Below are positions 28,512 through 38,253 of a stretch of 64,000 nucleotides of DNA, one piece after another. Origin of the DNA: Spirochaetales bacterium (GTDB lineage: Bacteria > Spirochaetota > Spirochaetia > Treponematales > Treponemataceae); contig JAQXNX010000027.1 of assembly GCA_029098225.1 (NCBI GenBank), positions 1-64,000 on the forward strand, in the 5' to 3' direction. A program made the translations under genes and the position numbers. A model generated the notes under the pieces. The model had not been told where the DNA came from. It was given only the letters and a program-made list of their open reading frames with translations, and made no database searches. Position 1 is the stretch's first letter; each line of letters begins with the position of its first letter.

Positions 28512-28943
28512 ATGATCAGACCATATTATCTTCTTGATACCAATATCATTTCTGAAATAATGAGGGCTAGTCCGGATGCAAATGTTTTGAAGAATTTTAC
28601 AGAGCATGAAAAGCTTTGTGCAATTTCTTCTACTACCTGGAATGAACTTCTTTATGGTGTAAATACTATGCCCGCCGGTAAAAAACGTGATTTGATTTTC
28701 GATGATTTAGTTGACGACATTCAGGCTAACTATGAAATTATCCAGTATGATAATCACGCAGCCTGGATTCATGCTGATATCCGTTCACGGCTTAAGGAGC
28801 AGGGAATTGGCATAGATTTTCAGGATTCACAGATTGCTTCAATCGCGGTTTCAAACAATATGATTCTCGTTACCAGAAACACTAAACATTTTGAGCCTAT
28901 TCAGAAGGTTTCGCCGCTTATGCTTGAGAATTGGTTTGAGTAA
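28512..28943 (+). CDS. PIN domain toxin, VapC family
   Basis: YYLLDTNIISEIMR N-terminal Asp motif, DSQIASIAVSNNMILVTRNTKHF C-terminal motif; adjacent antitoxin. Confidence 0.9.
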   Translation: MIRPYYLLDTNIISEIMRASPDANVLKNFTEHEKLCAISSTTWNELLYGVNTMPAGKKRDLIFDDLVDDIQANYEIIQYDNHAAWIHADIRSRLKEQGIGIDFQDSQIASIAVSNNMILVTRNTKHFEPIQKVSPLMLENWFE

Positions 28944-28980
28944 TAAAATAGTTCAGTCGGCGCAAATCTACTACCATAGA

Positions 28981-29011
28981 TTTGGTTAACTCCTTGACGG
29001 AGTTAACCAAA
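28981..29011. repeat. Perfect 13-bp inverted repeat
   Basis: TTTGGTTAACTCC-TTGAC-GGAGTTAACCAAA. Confidence 0.75.
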
Positions 29012-29034
29012 TTACTATTCATTAAGAGGTGTTT

Positions 29035-29733
29035 ATGAAAAAGTTAGTTGGTTTGCTGGCTGCACTGGTACTGGCTGGTGGAAGTATTTTTGCCGGAGAT
29101 TTTTATAACGGAGATATCCAGATTCAGCTTGGTTTTGCTCTTGATAAGGCAACTGCAGAAGATATTGATGCTGCTATTAATGCAAAAGTATTTAATGGCG
29201 GAATTGAAAGCTGGCATCTTTTTAAGCCTGTTGATATGTTCAGCGTTGGTTTAATGGCTGGTTTTAATGCTGGTGTAGGAAAAACAGACCGATGGTCTAC
29301 TACCTTAACGGGTTTTGGTGATACTAACAGCAAAATGGAGTTAAAGGGAAATAAAGATGGTCTTTCCTGGAACTTGAATTTTAATATAGGACCTGCAGTT
29401 GCTTTTTATGCAGGTGATATAGTTAGAATTGGCGCAAATTTTGGTTTTGCCACAGGTTTTAATTTTGATGAACCATATAAGGCTGAATTTAATACTGAAA
29501 ATATCAGAGGTTCAACAAGTGCATCATTTAAGGCTTCTTATACTGGATTTACAACAGGAGTCCAGGCAAAGTTTTTCCCTGATTTCTTTATAAATCCAGT
29601 AATTGGCTGGCGTTTTATTCGGGGGACTTCTAAATCTGTAGATTATAATGTTGGTTCATTTAAGAGTTCTCTGAATAAAAAATATACATTTACTCAAAAT
29701 GTGATTTATGCAGCTTTAGCATTCAGCTGGTAG
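29035..29733 (+). CDS. Putative outer-membrane beta-barrel protein
   Basis: Signal peptide MKKLVGLLAALVLAGGSIFAG; alternating pattern; aromatic C-terminus AALAFSW. Confidence 0.6.
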   Translation: MKKLVGLLAALVLAGGSIFAGDFYNGDIQIQLGFALDKATAEDIDAAINAKVFNGGIESWHLFKPVDMFSVGLMAGFNAGVGKTDRWSTTLTGFGDTNSKMELKGNKDGLSWNLNFNIGPAVAFYAGDIVRIGANFGFATGFNFDEPYKAEFNTENIRGSTSASFKASYTGFTTGVQAKFFPDFFINPVIGWRFIRGTSKSVDYNVGSFKSSLNKKYTFTQNVIYAALAFSW

Positions 29734-29780
29734 AATTTCTTTTCAGCTTGGTTGTTTTTATCGGGCTAATAAGTTATTAT

Positions 29781-29813
29781 AAGATTGCTTCGTTAGAGGC
29801 AATCTTTTTTTTT
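29781..29813 (+). terminator. Rho-independent terminator
   Basis: AAGATTGC (29781-29788) / GCAATCTT (29799-29806) followed by Ts. Confidence 0.7.
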
Positions 29814-29823
29814 GAGGAATAAA

Positions 29824-30255
29824 ATGGCACTTACTACTGATATCAAATCACTTTTACCACACCGCGAACCTTTTCTTTTTGTAGACGCAATTCTTTCTGC
29901 AGATGAAAAAGGCTGCGTTTGTGAGCATACATTTACAGAAAACGAATTTTTCTTTAAAGGACACTTTCCTGAATACCCTGTAGTTCCTGGAGTTATTCTT
30001 TGTGAAACTATGGCACAGGCAGGAGGAGCTGCTTTGCGTTACCTCAACATTGTTCCGGGAAATGCGCTTTTCTTCTTTGCTACTTTGGATAAGGTAAAAT
30101 TCCGCAATCAGGTTCGACCGGGCGACAAGGTTCGCATGGAAATAGAATTCCTCCGCAACAGCCCAAAGATGATTAAACAGGCCGGCAAAGCCTACGTAGG
30201 CGACACCCTCTGCGCCGAAGCTGAGTGGATGTGCCTGGTAGGCAGCGCCAACTAA
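29824..30255 (+). CDS. fabZ: 3-hydroxyacyl-ACP dehydratase, FabZ-like
   Basis: LLPHREPFLFVDAI, KGHFPEYPVVPGVILCETMAQAGGAA. Confidence 0.9.
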   Translation: MALTTDIKSLLPHREPFLFVDAILSADEKGCVCEHTFTENEFFFKGHFPEYPVVPGVILCETMAQAGGAALRYLNIVPGNALFFFATLDKVKFRNQVRPGDKVRMEIEFLRNSPKMIKQAGKAYVGDTLCAEAEWMCLVGSAN

Positions 30256-30556
30256 GCACATCTGCGAGGAGAGTGGAATCGCAGTGCGCGTGAGCGTACA
30301 CGTATATAAACTTCCATACAGATAGCGGCGGGCTTGCCCGACGCATGTGTCTCGTCGGCGCAGCGAACTAAGTGAGCGAGCCGACGAAGTACAATAACTT
30401 CCTTACACAACGCGGCGCCGCAGGCGACGCATGTGTTTGGTTGGTTCTGAAAACTAAACATATTTATGAGCCGAGTGGAATCTACTTCCACACATCATTA
30501 TAAATCACTATAATCAGTTTATCGCGAAAAAATAGATTCCGGGGCAAGCCCGGAAT
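30256..30556. repeat. GC-rich intergenic island with direct and inverted repeats between fabZ and lysC
   Basis: Direct repeats at 30308-30350 and 30394-30436; TCGTCGGC/GCCGACGA (30352-30359/30380-30387); ATTCCGGG-GCAAG-CCCGGAAT (30536-30556). Confidence 0.7.
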
Positions 30557-30572
30557 GACACAAGGACATATT

Positions 30573-31898
30573 ATGATAGTAATGAAATTCGGTGGCTCAT
30601 CTGTAGCCAATGCTGAGAGAATTAAGCATGTTGCTTCTATTATTAAGGCTTATCAGGACAAGCGCCCGGCAGTTGTTCTTTCTGCTATGGGTGATACAAC
30701 TGACCATCTTCTTGAGGCAGCTGATAAGGCTGTGGAAGGCGTAGTTGATGTTGCGGGAGTTGCAAAGCTTCACGAGGATACTGCTGGCGAACTTGGAATC
30801 AATATTGAAACAATCCAGGCTCTTTTGACTGAATTAAAACAGCTGCTCACCGGAATTTCAATGCTTAAAGAAATCTCAAAACGTTCCCGCGATTATCTTG
30901 TAAGCTTTGGTGAACGTATGTCTGTGCGCATGATGGCGGCTTATCTTGAGTCTCAGGGAATACCTGCTAAGTTTTATGATGCCTGGGATATCGGAATTGT
31001 ATCTGATTCAAACTATATGTCTGCAGAGCTTTTGGACGAGGTTTGGGAAAATATTCCTTCTCACCTCAATGCCTACAAGAACGGTACAGACAATCATATT
31101 CCTATTGTAACCGGCTTTATTGCAAAGGACAAAAAAGGAAATATTACAACTCTTGGCCGCGGCGGTTCTGACCTTACTGCAACTATGATTGGTGCGGCTA
31201 TGCGCGCTGATGAAGTTCAGACCTGGAAGGACGTAGACGGTATTCTTACAACTGACCCTCGTGTTGTAAAAGAGGCTAAGCCTGTTCCTGAAGTTACTTA
31301 TGAAGAGGCTCAGGAGCTTGCTATGTTTGGAGCTCAGGTTCTGCATCCGCGTAGCATGCTGCCTGTTCGCAAAACTGGAACTCCGGTTCGCGTAAAGAAC
31401 TCTTATAATATTACAAGCCCGGGCTCTATTATCGTAGAAAAGCATAATGGTAAGGTACCTCCGGTTTGTGCAATTACAACTGTAAAGCACATTACTTTGA
31501 TTGATATTATCTCTTCGCGCATGCTGGGTGCTGCAGGCTTCCTTGCTCACGTTTTCAACAATTTCCTTAAATGGAATATCAGTATTGATGTAATTGCTAC
31601 TTCTGAGGTTTCTGTTTCGCTTACTGTAAATACAAAGGCTGATTTAAGTGGACTTGTAAAAGACCTTGAACAGGCCAGTGAAGTTACTGTTAGAACAGGA
31701 AAATCAATCGTTACAATAATTTGTGATGCTGCTCACTCAAGTGCAATTCTTGCAAGCGGTTTTGAAGCTCTTGCAGATGAAGGCATTAATGTGCAGATGA
31801 TTTCTCAGGGTGCCAGCAAGGTAAACATCAGTATGATTGTTGATGATGACGAAGCTGACCGCACGGTTCAGATTTTGCATAACGCTTATTTTAGCTAA
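30573..31898 (+). CDS. lysC: Aspartate kinase
   Basis: MKFGGSSVANAERI, GRGGSDLTA, C-terminal ACT domains. Confidence 0.94.
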   Translation: MIVMKFGGSSVANAERIKHVASIIKAYQDKRPAVVLSAMGDTTDHLLEAADKAVEGVVDVAGVAKLHEDTAGELGINIETIQALLTELKQLLTGISMLKEISKRSRDYLVSFGERMSVRMMAAYLESQGIPAKFYDAWDIGIVSDSNYMSAELLDEVWENIPSHLNAYKNGTDNHIPIVTGFIAKDKKGNITTLGRGGSDLTATMIGAAMRADEVQTWKDVDGILTTDPRVVKEAKPVPEVTYEEAQELAMFGAQVLHPRSMLPVRKTGTPVRVKNSYNITSPGSIIVEKHNGKVPPVCAITTVKHITLIDIISSRMLGAAGFLAHVFNNFLKWNISIDVIATSEVSVSLTVNTKADLSGLVKDLEQASEVTVRTGKSIVTIICDAAHSSAILASGFEALADEGINVQMISQGASKVNISMIVDDDEADRTVQILHNAYFS

Positions 31899-31908
31899 TA
31901 GCGGGTTT

Positions 31909-32074
31909 TAGGGCGGCAGCCCTAGGAGAGAGGGTAGCACGCAACGCGCTCGATTAATCTCGCGAGCCATTCTTTCGATGAGCCTAAAAAATGCAGTGCA
32001 TTTTTTTTAACGGCTCTTCGATTTCAGGCAAGTGCGGGCGTAGGGGGAGACTTCCCCCTCCTTTATGATGGAGG
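31909..32074. repeat. GC-rich structured island between lysC and dapB, ending at the dapB Shine-Dalgarno
   Basis: TAGGGC-GGCA-GCCCTA (31909-31924), AAAAAATGCA/TGCATTTTTT inside TCGATGAGCC/GGCTCTTCGA, AGGGGGA-GACT-TCCCCCT (32042-32059). Confidence 0.7.
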
Positions 32075-32080
32075 TTTTAT

Positions 32081-32860
32081 ATGAAGATAGCTTTAGTTGG
32101 ATATGGAAAAATGGGACACATGATTGAGCAGGCTGCAAAGCGTGCAGGTCATGAAGTTGTTGCTACAATTGATGTTGTTGCAGAGGATGCTTCTGTAAAA
32201 ATTGCAGCAGGAGATGGAGAAGCTGTAGTTCGTGCTGTAAAATCTAGCGGAGCAGAGGGAATAATTGAATTTTCTCATCCAACAGCAGTAATGGGAAATA
32301 TAAAGGCATTGCTCCCTCTTGGACTTCCAATTGTCGTAGGTACAACTGGATGGAATGACAAAAAAGATGAAGTTGCTGAGCTTGCAAAAAATGTTGGTGG
32401 AGCAATTATGACTTCGGCTAATTTTTCTATTGGCGTAAATATGTTTTACAAAATTGTAGAAGAAGCTTCAAAAATTATGGCGGAGTTTTCTGAATATGAT
32501 GTTGCAACCTGGGAAGCTCATCATAACCAGAAGGCAGATAGCCCTAGTGGAACTGCTCTCGAAGTTGCAAGACGTGTAATGCTCGGCAATCCTTCTAAAA
32601 CAGAAATTGTTACTGATGCTTTTCATGAGCGTCCAAAGGCAAATCAGCTGCATGTAAGTTCTACACGTTGTGGAAATATTCCGGGAACTCATAAGGTTTT
32701 CTTTGATGGAACTGCAGATACAATTGAATTAACTCATACAGCAAGAAGCCGTGAAGGCTTTGCAAATGGAGCTGTTAAGGCTCTGGAAAAACTTGATTCA
32801 GGTTTAAAAAGCGGCCGTCTTGTAAAAGGAAAACTTTTTGAATGGGACGACCTGTTTTAA
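32081..32860 (+). CDS. dapB: 4-hydroxy-tetrahydrodipicolinate reductase
   Basis: IALVGYGKMGHMIEQ, VGTTGW, ANFSIGVNM, EAHHNQKADSPSGTA. Confidence 0.95.
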   Translation: MKIALVGYGKMGHMIEQAAKRAGHEVVATIDVVAEDASVKIAAGDGEAVVRAVKSSGAEGIIEFSHPTAVMGNIKALLPLGLPIVVGTTGWNDKKDEVAELAKNVGGAIMTSANFSIGVNMFYKIVEEASKIMAEFSEYDVATWEAHHNQKADSPSGTALEVARRVMLGNPSKTEIVTDAFHERPKANQLHVSSTRCGNIPGTHKVFFDGTADTIELTHTARSREGFANGAVKALEKLDSGLKSGRLVKGKLFEWDDLF

Positions 32861-32862
32861 TT

Positions 32863-33582
32863 CTATAAAATAAAAACCATTAAGTTTGAAAGGCAGATTG
32901 CAAATTGCGAAAGTATAATTGCAGTCTGCCTTATTTCTTTTGCGAATCGTACATTTTTGTAAACAGATTCTATCAGATAAAAAATAATAGAGAATAATAA
33001 TAAAATCATTCCAATAAAAAGAATTAGATTATTAATTTTATGATTGTAAATTAATGCAACAAAGCTTGCATAGACAAGAAATTCAATAGCGGCAATTGTA
33101 ATAATGAGGACAAAATTTTTTTTGATGGAAAAATTCGTTCCTTTTGAAGAAATAAGAAATAAGGTTGTAACAATAATTCCAAGAAAGATAATTACTGAAA
33201 AAATTGTAAGCCATGCAGGCGGCGTATAAATATAGAAAATTGTTTTATAAAAATTTATCCAGACAAAAACTCCCGCAAGGTAGAAAATCTTGGCAGCAAT
33301 CATAGTTATTTTGTGTTTATTTAAAATCATCATAATCTGGAAAATCCAGAAAAAGAAAATTGCAATTATAGAATACTGAATGCAGTGATATGAATCCGGG
33401 GTATATCTAAAATGAAACAAAAGTGGATTTATAGTAAACAAAGGAAGCAGAAATATAGAAGTAATTTTTGTAATTAATTCTTTTTTTATAAAATAAGAAG
33501 TTATAAAAAGTCCAAAAGTTATAATAAAAAGTGCTGCAAAAAGCCAGTTAATTGGTTCCATATTCTGCATTTTATCATACAT
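32863..33582 (-). CDS. Multi-pass membrane protein of unknown function
   Basis: Seven or so hydrophobic segments; no motif recognised. Confidence 0.6.
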   Translation of the reverse strand: MYDKMQNMEPINWLFAALFIITFGLFITSYFIKKELITKITSIFLLPLFTINPLLFHFRYTPDSYHCIQYSIIAIFFFWIFQIMMILNKHKITMIAAKIFYLAGVFVWINFYKTIFYIYTPPAWLTIFSVIIFLGIIVTTLFLISSKGTNFSIKKNFVLIITIAAIEFLVYASFVALIYNHKINNLILFIGMILLLFSIIFYLIESVYKNVRFAKEIRQTAIILSQFAICLSNLMVFIL

Positions 33583-33686
33583 TGACCTTTTTTTGCAAAT
33601 TTGCTATTTGTTAAGTATCATTTGAAGCGTAATTTCACGTAACCATGTAATATTGTTACTGTGGAATTATACAGGAGGTCTAAAAA

Positions 33687-34109
33687 ATGAAAAAAATTAT
33701 TATTGCTGCATTGTTTGCTGTGGGAGCTGTTTTTGCACTTAGCGCAGAGGATTCTGTTGATGTTTCTGTCGTAAGAGGTGTTAAGTATCCTGCAGGCGTA
33801 GATGCACCAACTGGAGTATGGCACGATGCTAAATGGGATGCAGACTGGGAATTTGCTACAAACAGCATTGTTCTTAAGAAAGATGGTAAAGTAATTTATG
33901 ATTTTACAAATACTGCAGAAAACTTTAAAGCTTCTGCCGGGCTTTCTGGACTTACAGTAACATTTGATTGTTCTGAAACTGGCCGTTCATATAAATTTGT
34001 AAAACCAATTTCTTTGAATGCTGATCTTGATATGACAATTGACCGCAACGATGTTCCTGCAAAAGATCCAAACAAGCATTACGAAACAAAAATTACCTGG
34101 AATAAATAA
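33687..34109 (+). CDS. Secreted hypothetical protein
   Basis: Signal peptide MKKIIIAALFAVGAVFALSAED, good Shine-Dalgarno (GGAGGT). Confidence 0.65.
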   Translation: MKKIIIAALFAVGAVFALSAEDSVDVSVVRGVKYPAGVDAPTGVWHDAKWDADWEFATNSIVLKKDGKVIYDFTNTAENFKASAGLSGLTVTFDCSETGRSYKFVKPISLNADLDMTIDRNDVPAKDPNKHYETKITWNK

Positions 34110-34133
34110 ATTTCAGTATTGAAAAATATGTTT

Positions 34134-34175
34134 AAAAAAAGAGGTCTTTCAAAATTACGAAAGACCTCTTTTTTT
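34134..34175. terminator. Bidirectional Rho-independent terminator
   Basis: AAAGAGGTCTTTC-AAAATTAC-GAAAGACCTCTTT flanked by A and T runs, between convergent genes. Confidence 0.9.
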
Positions 34176-34243
34176 TTTCGAGCACATTTTTACAAAACAA
34201 AAAAATGCTTGAATTAAACAATGACGTTTACGACATTGTTTGA

Positions 34244-35620
34244 TTATGCGTCTTCTTTAGAAAGAATTACATTTGTAAGAATTCCAAGAATTAAAGCGCA
34301 GGCAACTGTTGTAATTGTTACTTTTCCAAAAGAGATTGAGAATCCTCCAACACCAGTAATGAGGATAACAGAAGCTACAAAGAGATTTCTGTTTTTGTTT
34401 AAATCTACACTCTGGAACATCTTCAATCCCGAAACTGCAATAAAGCCGTAAAGTGCAATACAAACTCCTCCCATTACACAAGAAGGAATAGTTTCTAAGA
34501 ATGCAACAATAGGAGTAATCATAGAAAGAATAAGGCAGCAGAATGCACAGCCCCAGATAGAAACTACAGACGCATTTCGTGTAATTGCTACACAACCAAT
34601 TGATTCACCATAAGTTGTATTTGGACATCCGCCAAATAAAGCTCCTGCCATAGAACCGATTCCGTCTCCTAAAAGAGTTCTGTTAAGACCCGGTTCCTTA
34701 AGAAGATCTTTTCCAACAATTGTAGAAAGATTTTTATGGTCTGCAATATGCTCTGCAAAAACTACAAAAGCAACAGGAACATATGCTGTAAAGAGAGTAA
34801 GAAGATAAGTTCCAGATATTCCTTTTAAGCCGTCTGTACCACCAAGCATAAATGTAAATTTAGGGAATGAAAAGTAGGAACTGAATTTTGACCAGTCGAG
34901 GGATGTAAGGGCAGAGTAGTTTATAACTATTAAATTAGAGTTTCCGCTGATTTTTCCGATTAATGCAAAGACTGAAGCGCAAAGGTAACCTGCGAGAATA
35001 CCTAAGATAAAAGGAATCAGTTTCCCCATTTTTTTCCCGTAAGTTGCAAAAAGCATTGTTACTCCGAGTGTGACAATCGCACATATAATTGCAATATAAT
35101 ATGCAGCTGTATGAGCTCCATCTGCTAATACTACTGGAGCAACGTTAGACTTCATTGCATCTCCAACTGCATTTCCTGCAAGTGAAAGTCCGATAATTGC
35201 AACTGTTGGACCGATAATTACCGGTGGCATTAATTTGTTAATCCATTCTACACCAAAAGCCTTTACAATAATGGAAATGATTACATATACAAGGCCTGCC
35301 ATTACAGCACCAATTATAAGTCCCCAATAACCTGCGGCCATAGATGCTGCACCGGCAAAAGCTGTGCTCATTGAACCAATGAAAGCAAAAGAACTTCCTA
35401 AAAAAACAGGGCTGGAACTTTTTGTAAACAATAAGTAAACAATAGATCCAACCCCTGCGCCGAATAATGCAGCCGATGCTGTAAGTTCACATCCGCAATT
35501 TCCGTTAATAATAGCCGGAACTGCAATAGTAGCAGCCATAATTGCAAGCAGCTGCTGCAATGCAAACAGTACAACTTTACCAAATTTTGGTTTGTCTTTG
35601 ATTCCGTAAATCAAATCCAT
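34244..35620 (-). CDS. NCS2 family uracil/xanthine permease
   Basis: VPAIINGNCGCELTASAALFGAGVGSIVYL, NTTYGESIGCVAITRNASV signature. Confidence 0.9.
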   Translation of the reverse strand: MDLIYGIKDKPKFGKVVLFALQQLLAIMAATIAVPAIINGNCGCELTASAALFGAGVGSIVYLLFTKSSSPVFLGSSFAFIGSMSTAFAGAASMAAGYWGLIIGAVMAGLVYVIISIIVKAFGVEWINKLMPPVIIGPTVAIIGLSLAGNAVGDAMKSNVAPVVLADGAHTAAYYIAIICAIVTLGVTMLFATYGKKMGKLIPFILGILAGYLCASVFALIGKISGNSNLIVINYSALTSLDWSKFSSYFSFPKFTFMLGGTDGLKGISGTYLLTLFTAYVPVAFVVFAEHIADHKNLSTIVGKDLLKEPGLNRTLLGDGIGSMAGALFGGCPNTTYGESIGCVAITRNASVVSIWGCAFCCLILSMITPIVAFLETIPSCVMGGVCIALYGFIAVSGLKMFQSVDLNKNRNLFVASVILITGVGGFSISFGKVTITTVACALILGILTNVILSKEDA

Positions 35621-35709
35621 TTTAATAACTCCTTTTTCATTGTTGATTTTAAACTATTATATTATATTAAAAGAAGGTGGTAAAGAATTTTTCCATATAG
35701 AGGATTTTT

Positions 35710-36819
35710 ATGGCAGATTTATTTGATTATATTTCCTGGCGCGGGGACATTCCTTTTTCACAGGTTCCGTTTGGAAAACTTGATGCTTTAATGCTTGCTC
35801 ATCTTTCTTATTCACTTTTTGATGGTCTTGTTCCTTCTGATTTTTCCAGCGTAAAAACTCTTGAGCAGCTTTCAAACGATTTTAAAAAATCAAGTGATTA
35901 TAAGGAACGTATTAATATAGGATTTTTGATTAATAAACGAACAGCCGAGCTTATGGAAAAATGCGCGGCTTCGGAAAGATTCAGAAATATAAAAATCTGC
36001 GGTTATAAAAATATTTTCGATGAAAGCAAAGTTGAACAGTTTGCCGCCATGACTTTTATAATTGATGATATAAATTGTATAGCTTATCGTGGAACCGATG
36101 ATACACTTATCGGCTGGCAGGAGGATTTTAATATTGCTTATCTTGAAGAGATTCCTTCTCAAAAAGATGCACTTGTTTATTTTTCTGAAGCAGCCAAAAA
36201 CTTGAAGGGAAAATTTATAATTGCAGGTCATTCAAAGGGAGGAAATCTTGCAGTTAATACAGCTGTAAACTGCGGAGAAAAAAATCAGAACAGAATAAAG
36301 ACAATTTATAATTTTGATGGTCCGGGTTTCTTTCCTGATTTTTTTGAAAAACCGGAATATAAAAAAATAGAAGACAGACTTGTTTCTGTTTATCCGGAAC
36401 TGTCTGTTGTGGGAATGATTTTTTCTCATCCAGAAAAATATGAAATTGTAGAAAGTTCAGGATTTGCAATTATGCAGCATGATGCCATGACCTGGCAGCT
36501 AATGGGCAATAGTTTTATAAACAAAAAAGATTTTTCAAAGGAAAGTAAAGTTTTTCATAAAGCATTTAACCGCTGGATAGATAAACTTACTGTTGAACAG
36601 CGCAAAAAATTTGTAAATGCTCTTTTTGAGATTATTAATGCTTCTGGTGCAAAGACAAATACTGAACTTGAAAAGAATGCATTTGCTTCTTCTGCAAAAA
36701 TGTTTGCAGCCTATACAGCGCTTGATAAGCAGACAAAAAAAGAAGTTAAAAATATTTTAAGCGTATTAAAAGGAGCTGTTCATTCATCTTTGCCGTTTAT
36801 AAAATTTGCGGATATCTGA
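35710..36819 (+). CDS. Mbeg1-like (DUF2974-type) alpha/beta hydrolase
   Basis: AYRGTDDTLIGWQEDFNIAY and nucleophile elbow IAGHSKGGNLA. Confidence 0.8.
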   Translation: MADLFDYISWRGDIPFSQVPFGKLDALMLAHLSYSLFDGLVPSDFSSVKTLEQLSNDFKKSSDYKERINIGFLINKRTAELMEKCAASERFRNIKICGYKNIFDESKVEQFAAMTFIIDDINCIAYRGTDDTLIGWQEDFNIAYLEEIPSQKDALVYFSEAAKNLKGKFIIAGHSKGGNLAVNTAVNCGEKNQNRIKTIYNFDGPGFFPDFFEKPEYKKIEDRLVSVYPELSVVGMIFSHPEKYEIVESSGFAIMQHDAMTWQLMGNSFINKKDFSKESKVFHKAFNRWIDKLTVEQRKKFVNALFEIINASGAKTNTELEKNAFASSAKMFAAYTALDKQTKKEVKNILSVLKGAVHSSLPFIKFADI

Positions 36820-36840
36820 TGTTTGATTTATAATGTAAAT

Positions 36841-37185
36841 ATGAATGATAGTACAATTGTAACATCCAGCCCAATCGGGCAGCATTTAGATTCCATTGGA
36901 GAATCAAAGCCGGTTTCTTATCTGGTTTTCAACAAAAAAAAAGTTGAACTTGTAGCAAAAATAACTATTGGCCGCGAGTCAGATAATGATGTTGTTGTAG
37001 ATAATAAGCTTGCAAGTCGTCATCATGCATTAATTCAAAAAATTAAAGATGCATATTTTATAAAAGATGATGGAAGCACAAACGGAACCTTTATAAATGG
37101 AATCCGTATTCCAGCAGGAAAATATGTAAAGCTGAATGCTGGTGATAAAATCACAATTGGAAATGCAAATCTTGTAATTTCATAA
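36841..37185 (+). CDS. FHA domain protein
   Basis: ITIGRESDNDVVVDNKLASRHHALIQ...DDGSTNGTFINGIRI. Confidence 0.9.
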   Translation: MNDSTIVTSSPIGQHLDSIGESKPVSYLVFNKKKVELVAKITIGRESDNDVVVDNKLASRHHALIQKIKDAYFIKDDGSTNGTFINGIRIPAGKYVKLNAGDKITIGNANLVIS

Positions 37186-37197
37186 AGAGTTTTTTTT

Positions 37198-38238
37198 GTG
37201 AATTATAATCAGATTAATGAAATTGATGAAATCCTCACATCCAGAACTTTATTCGGGCACGATGAAATTTTTTCTATTGCAGAAAAAATGAGTGATGCGT
37301 TAGATAACGAAGATGCTTCTTACAGACTTACAGCTCAGAATTCAAAACCGGGTTCTCTTTTAGATTTTCATAATATTGATATTCCAGTTGTTGTAATTCC
37401 GGACCTTCATGCGCGTCCATATTTTCTTAATAATATTTTGAATTATATTCTTCCACAGGATTTTGTTTTTGGAATGAAAGAAATTTCTGTTTTTGAAGCA
37501 CTTCAAAAAAATCTTGTAAATCTTGTTTTTCTTGGCGATGCGCTTCATACAGAAAGAACTACAAAAGACAGATGGTTCAAAATTGAAGAAGAATTTGATG
37601 AAGGTGTTTATGACGGCGAAAGCATGAAGGCCGAAATGAACGAAGGCCTTTCTCTTTTAATGGGACTGTATTATCTTAAAATTTCGTTTCCAAAGAATTT
37701 TCATTTTTTAAAAGGGAATCACGAAAATATTTTGAATATAAATTCTGATATAGATTATTCTTTCAGGAAATATGCCGATGAAGGGCAGATGGTAAAGAAT
37801 TTTATGCAGACTTATTATGGCGACGATATTTTGTATCTGATAAGTCTTGTAGAAAATAATCTTCCATTTGTCTATTTTGGAAAATATTGCGTTATTTCTC
37901 ATGCAGAGCCAAAATTTGCTTTTACAAAAAATCAACTTATAAATGCGAGATTTGAAAAATCTGTTGCAAGATATTTAATCTGGACAGATAATGGTGAAGC
38001 GAAAAATAATTCTGCAAAAGAAACTATAGAAAATCTTTTTGGCGATGAAGAAGAAACTTCTTTGTTCAAAGAGAATTGTATATATTTAGCAGGACACAGA
38101 TGCATACGCGGAAAATACAATACTCTGCAGAATGGAAAATTTATTCAGATTCATAATCCACTCAACCAGAATATTGCATTAGTATATAATAATAGAAAAT
38201 TTAATCCGGAAACTGATATAAAAAATGTTTTAGAATAA
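37198..38238 (+). CDS. Metallophosphoesterase (GTG start)
   Basis: VVIPDLHARPYFL, NLVFLGDALHTE, HFLKGNHENIL, VISHAEP. Confidence 0.82.
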   Translation: MNYNQINEIDEILTSRTLFGHDEIFSIAEKMSDALDNEDASYRLTAQNSKPGSLLDFHNIDIPVVVIPDLHARPYFLNNILNYILPQDFVFGMKEISVFEALQKNLVNLVFLGDALHTERTTKDRWFKIEEEFDEGVYDGESMKAEMNEGLSLLMGLYYLKISFPKNFHFLKGNHENILNINSDIDYSFRKYADEGQMVKNFMQTYYGDDILYLISLVENNLPFVYFGKYCVISHAEPKFAFTKNQLINARFEKSVARYLIWTDNGEAKNNSAKETIENLFGDEEETSLFKENCIYLAGHRCIRGKYNTLQNGKFIQIHNPLNQNIALVYNNRKFNPETDIKNVLE

Positions 38239-38253
38239 AAAAAGGGAGAAGCT

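Noticed and set aside
30256-30573. Lysine riboswitch upstream of lysC
   Set aside because: The sequence is composed of direct and REP-like repeats; no L-box conserved features were recognised
31008-31550. Long antisense ORF in lysC, and similar antisense ORFs in gatA, ilvD, fabD, fabF and lon
   Set aside because: Opposite strand of clearly conserved genes, low-complexity translations, no recognisable domain or ribosome site
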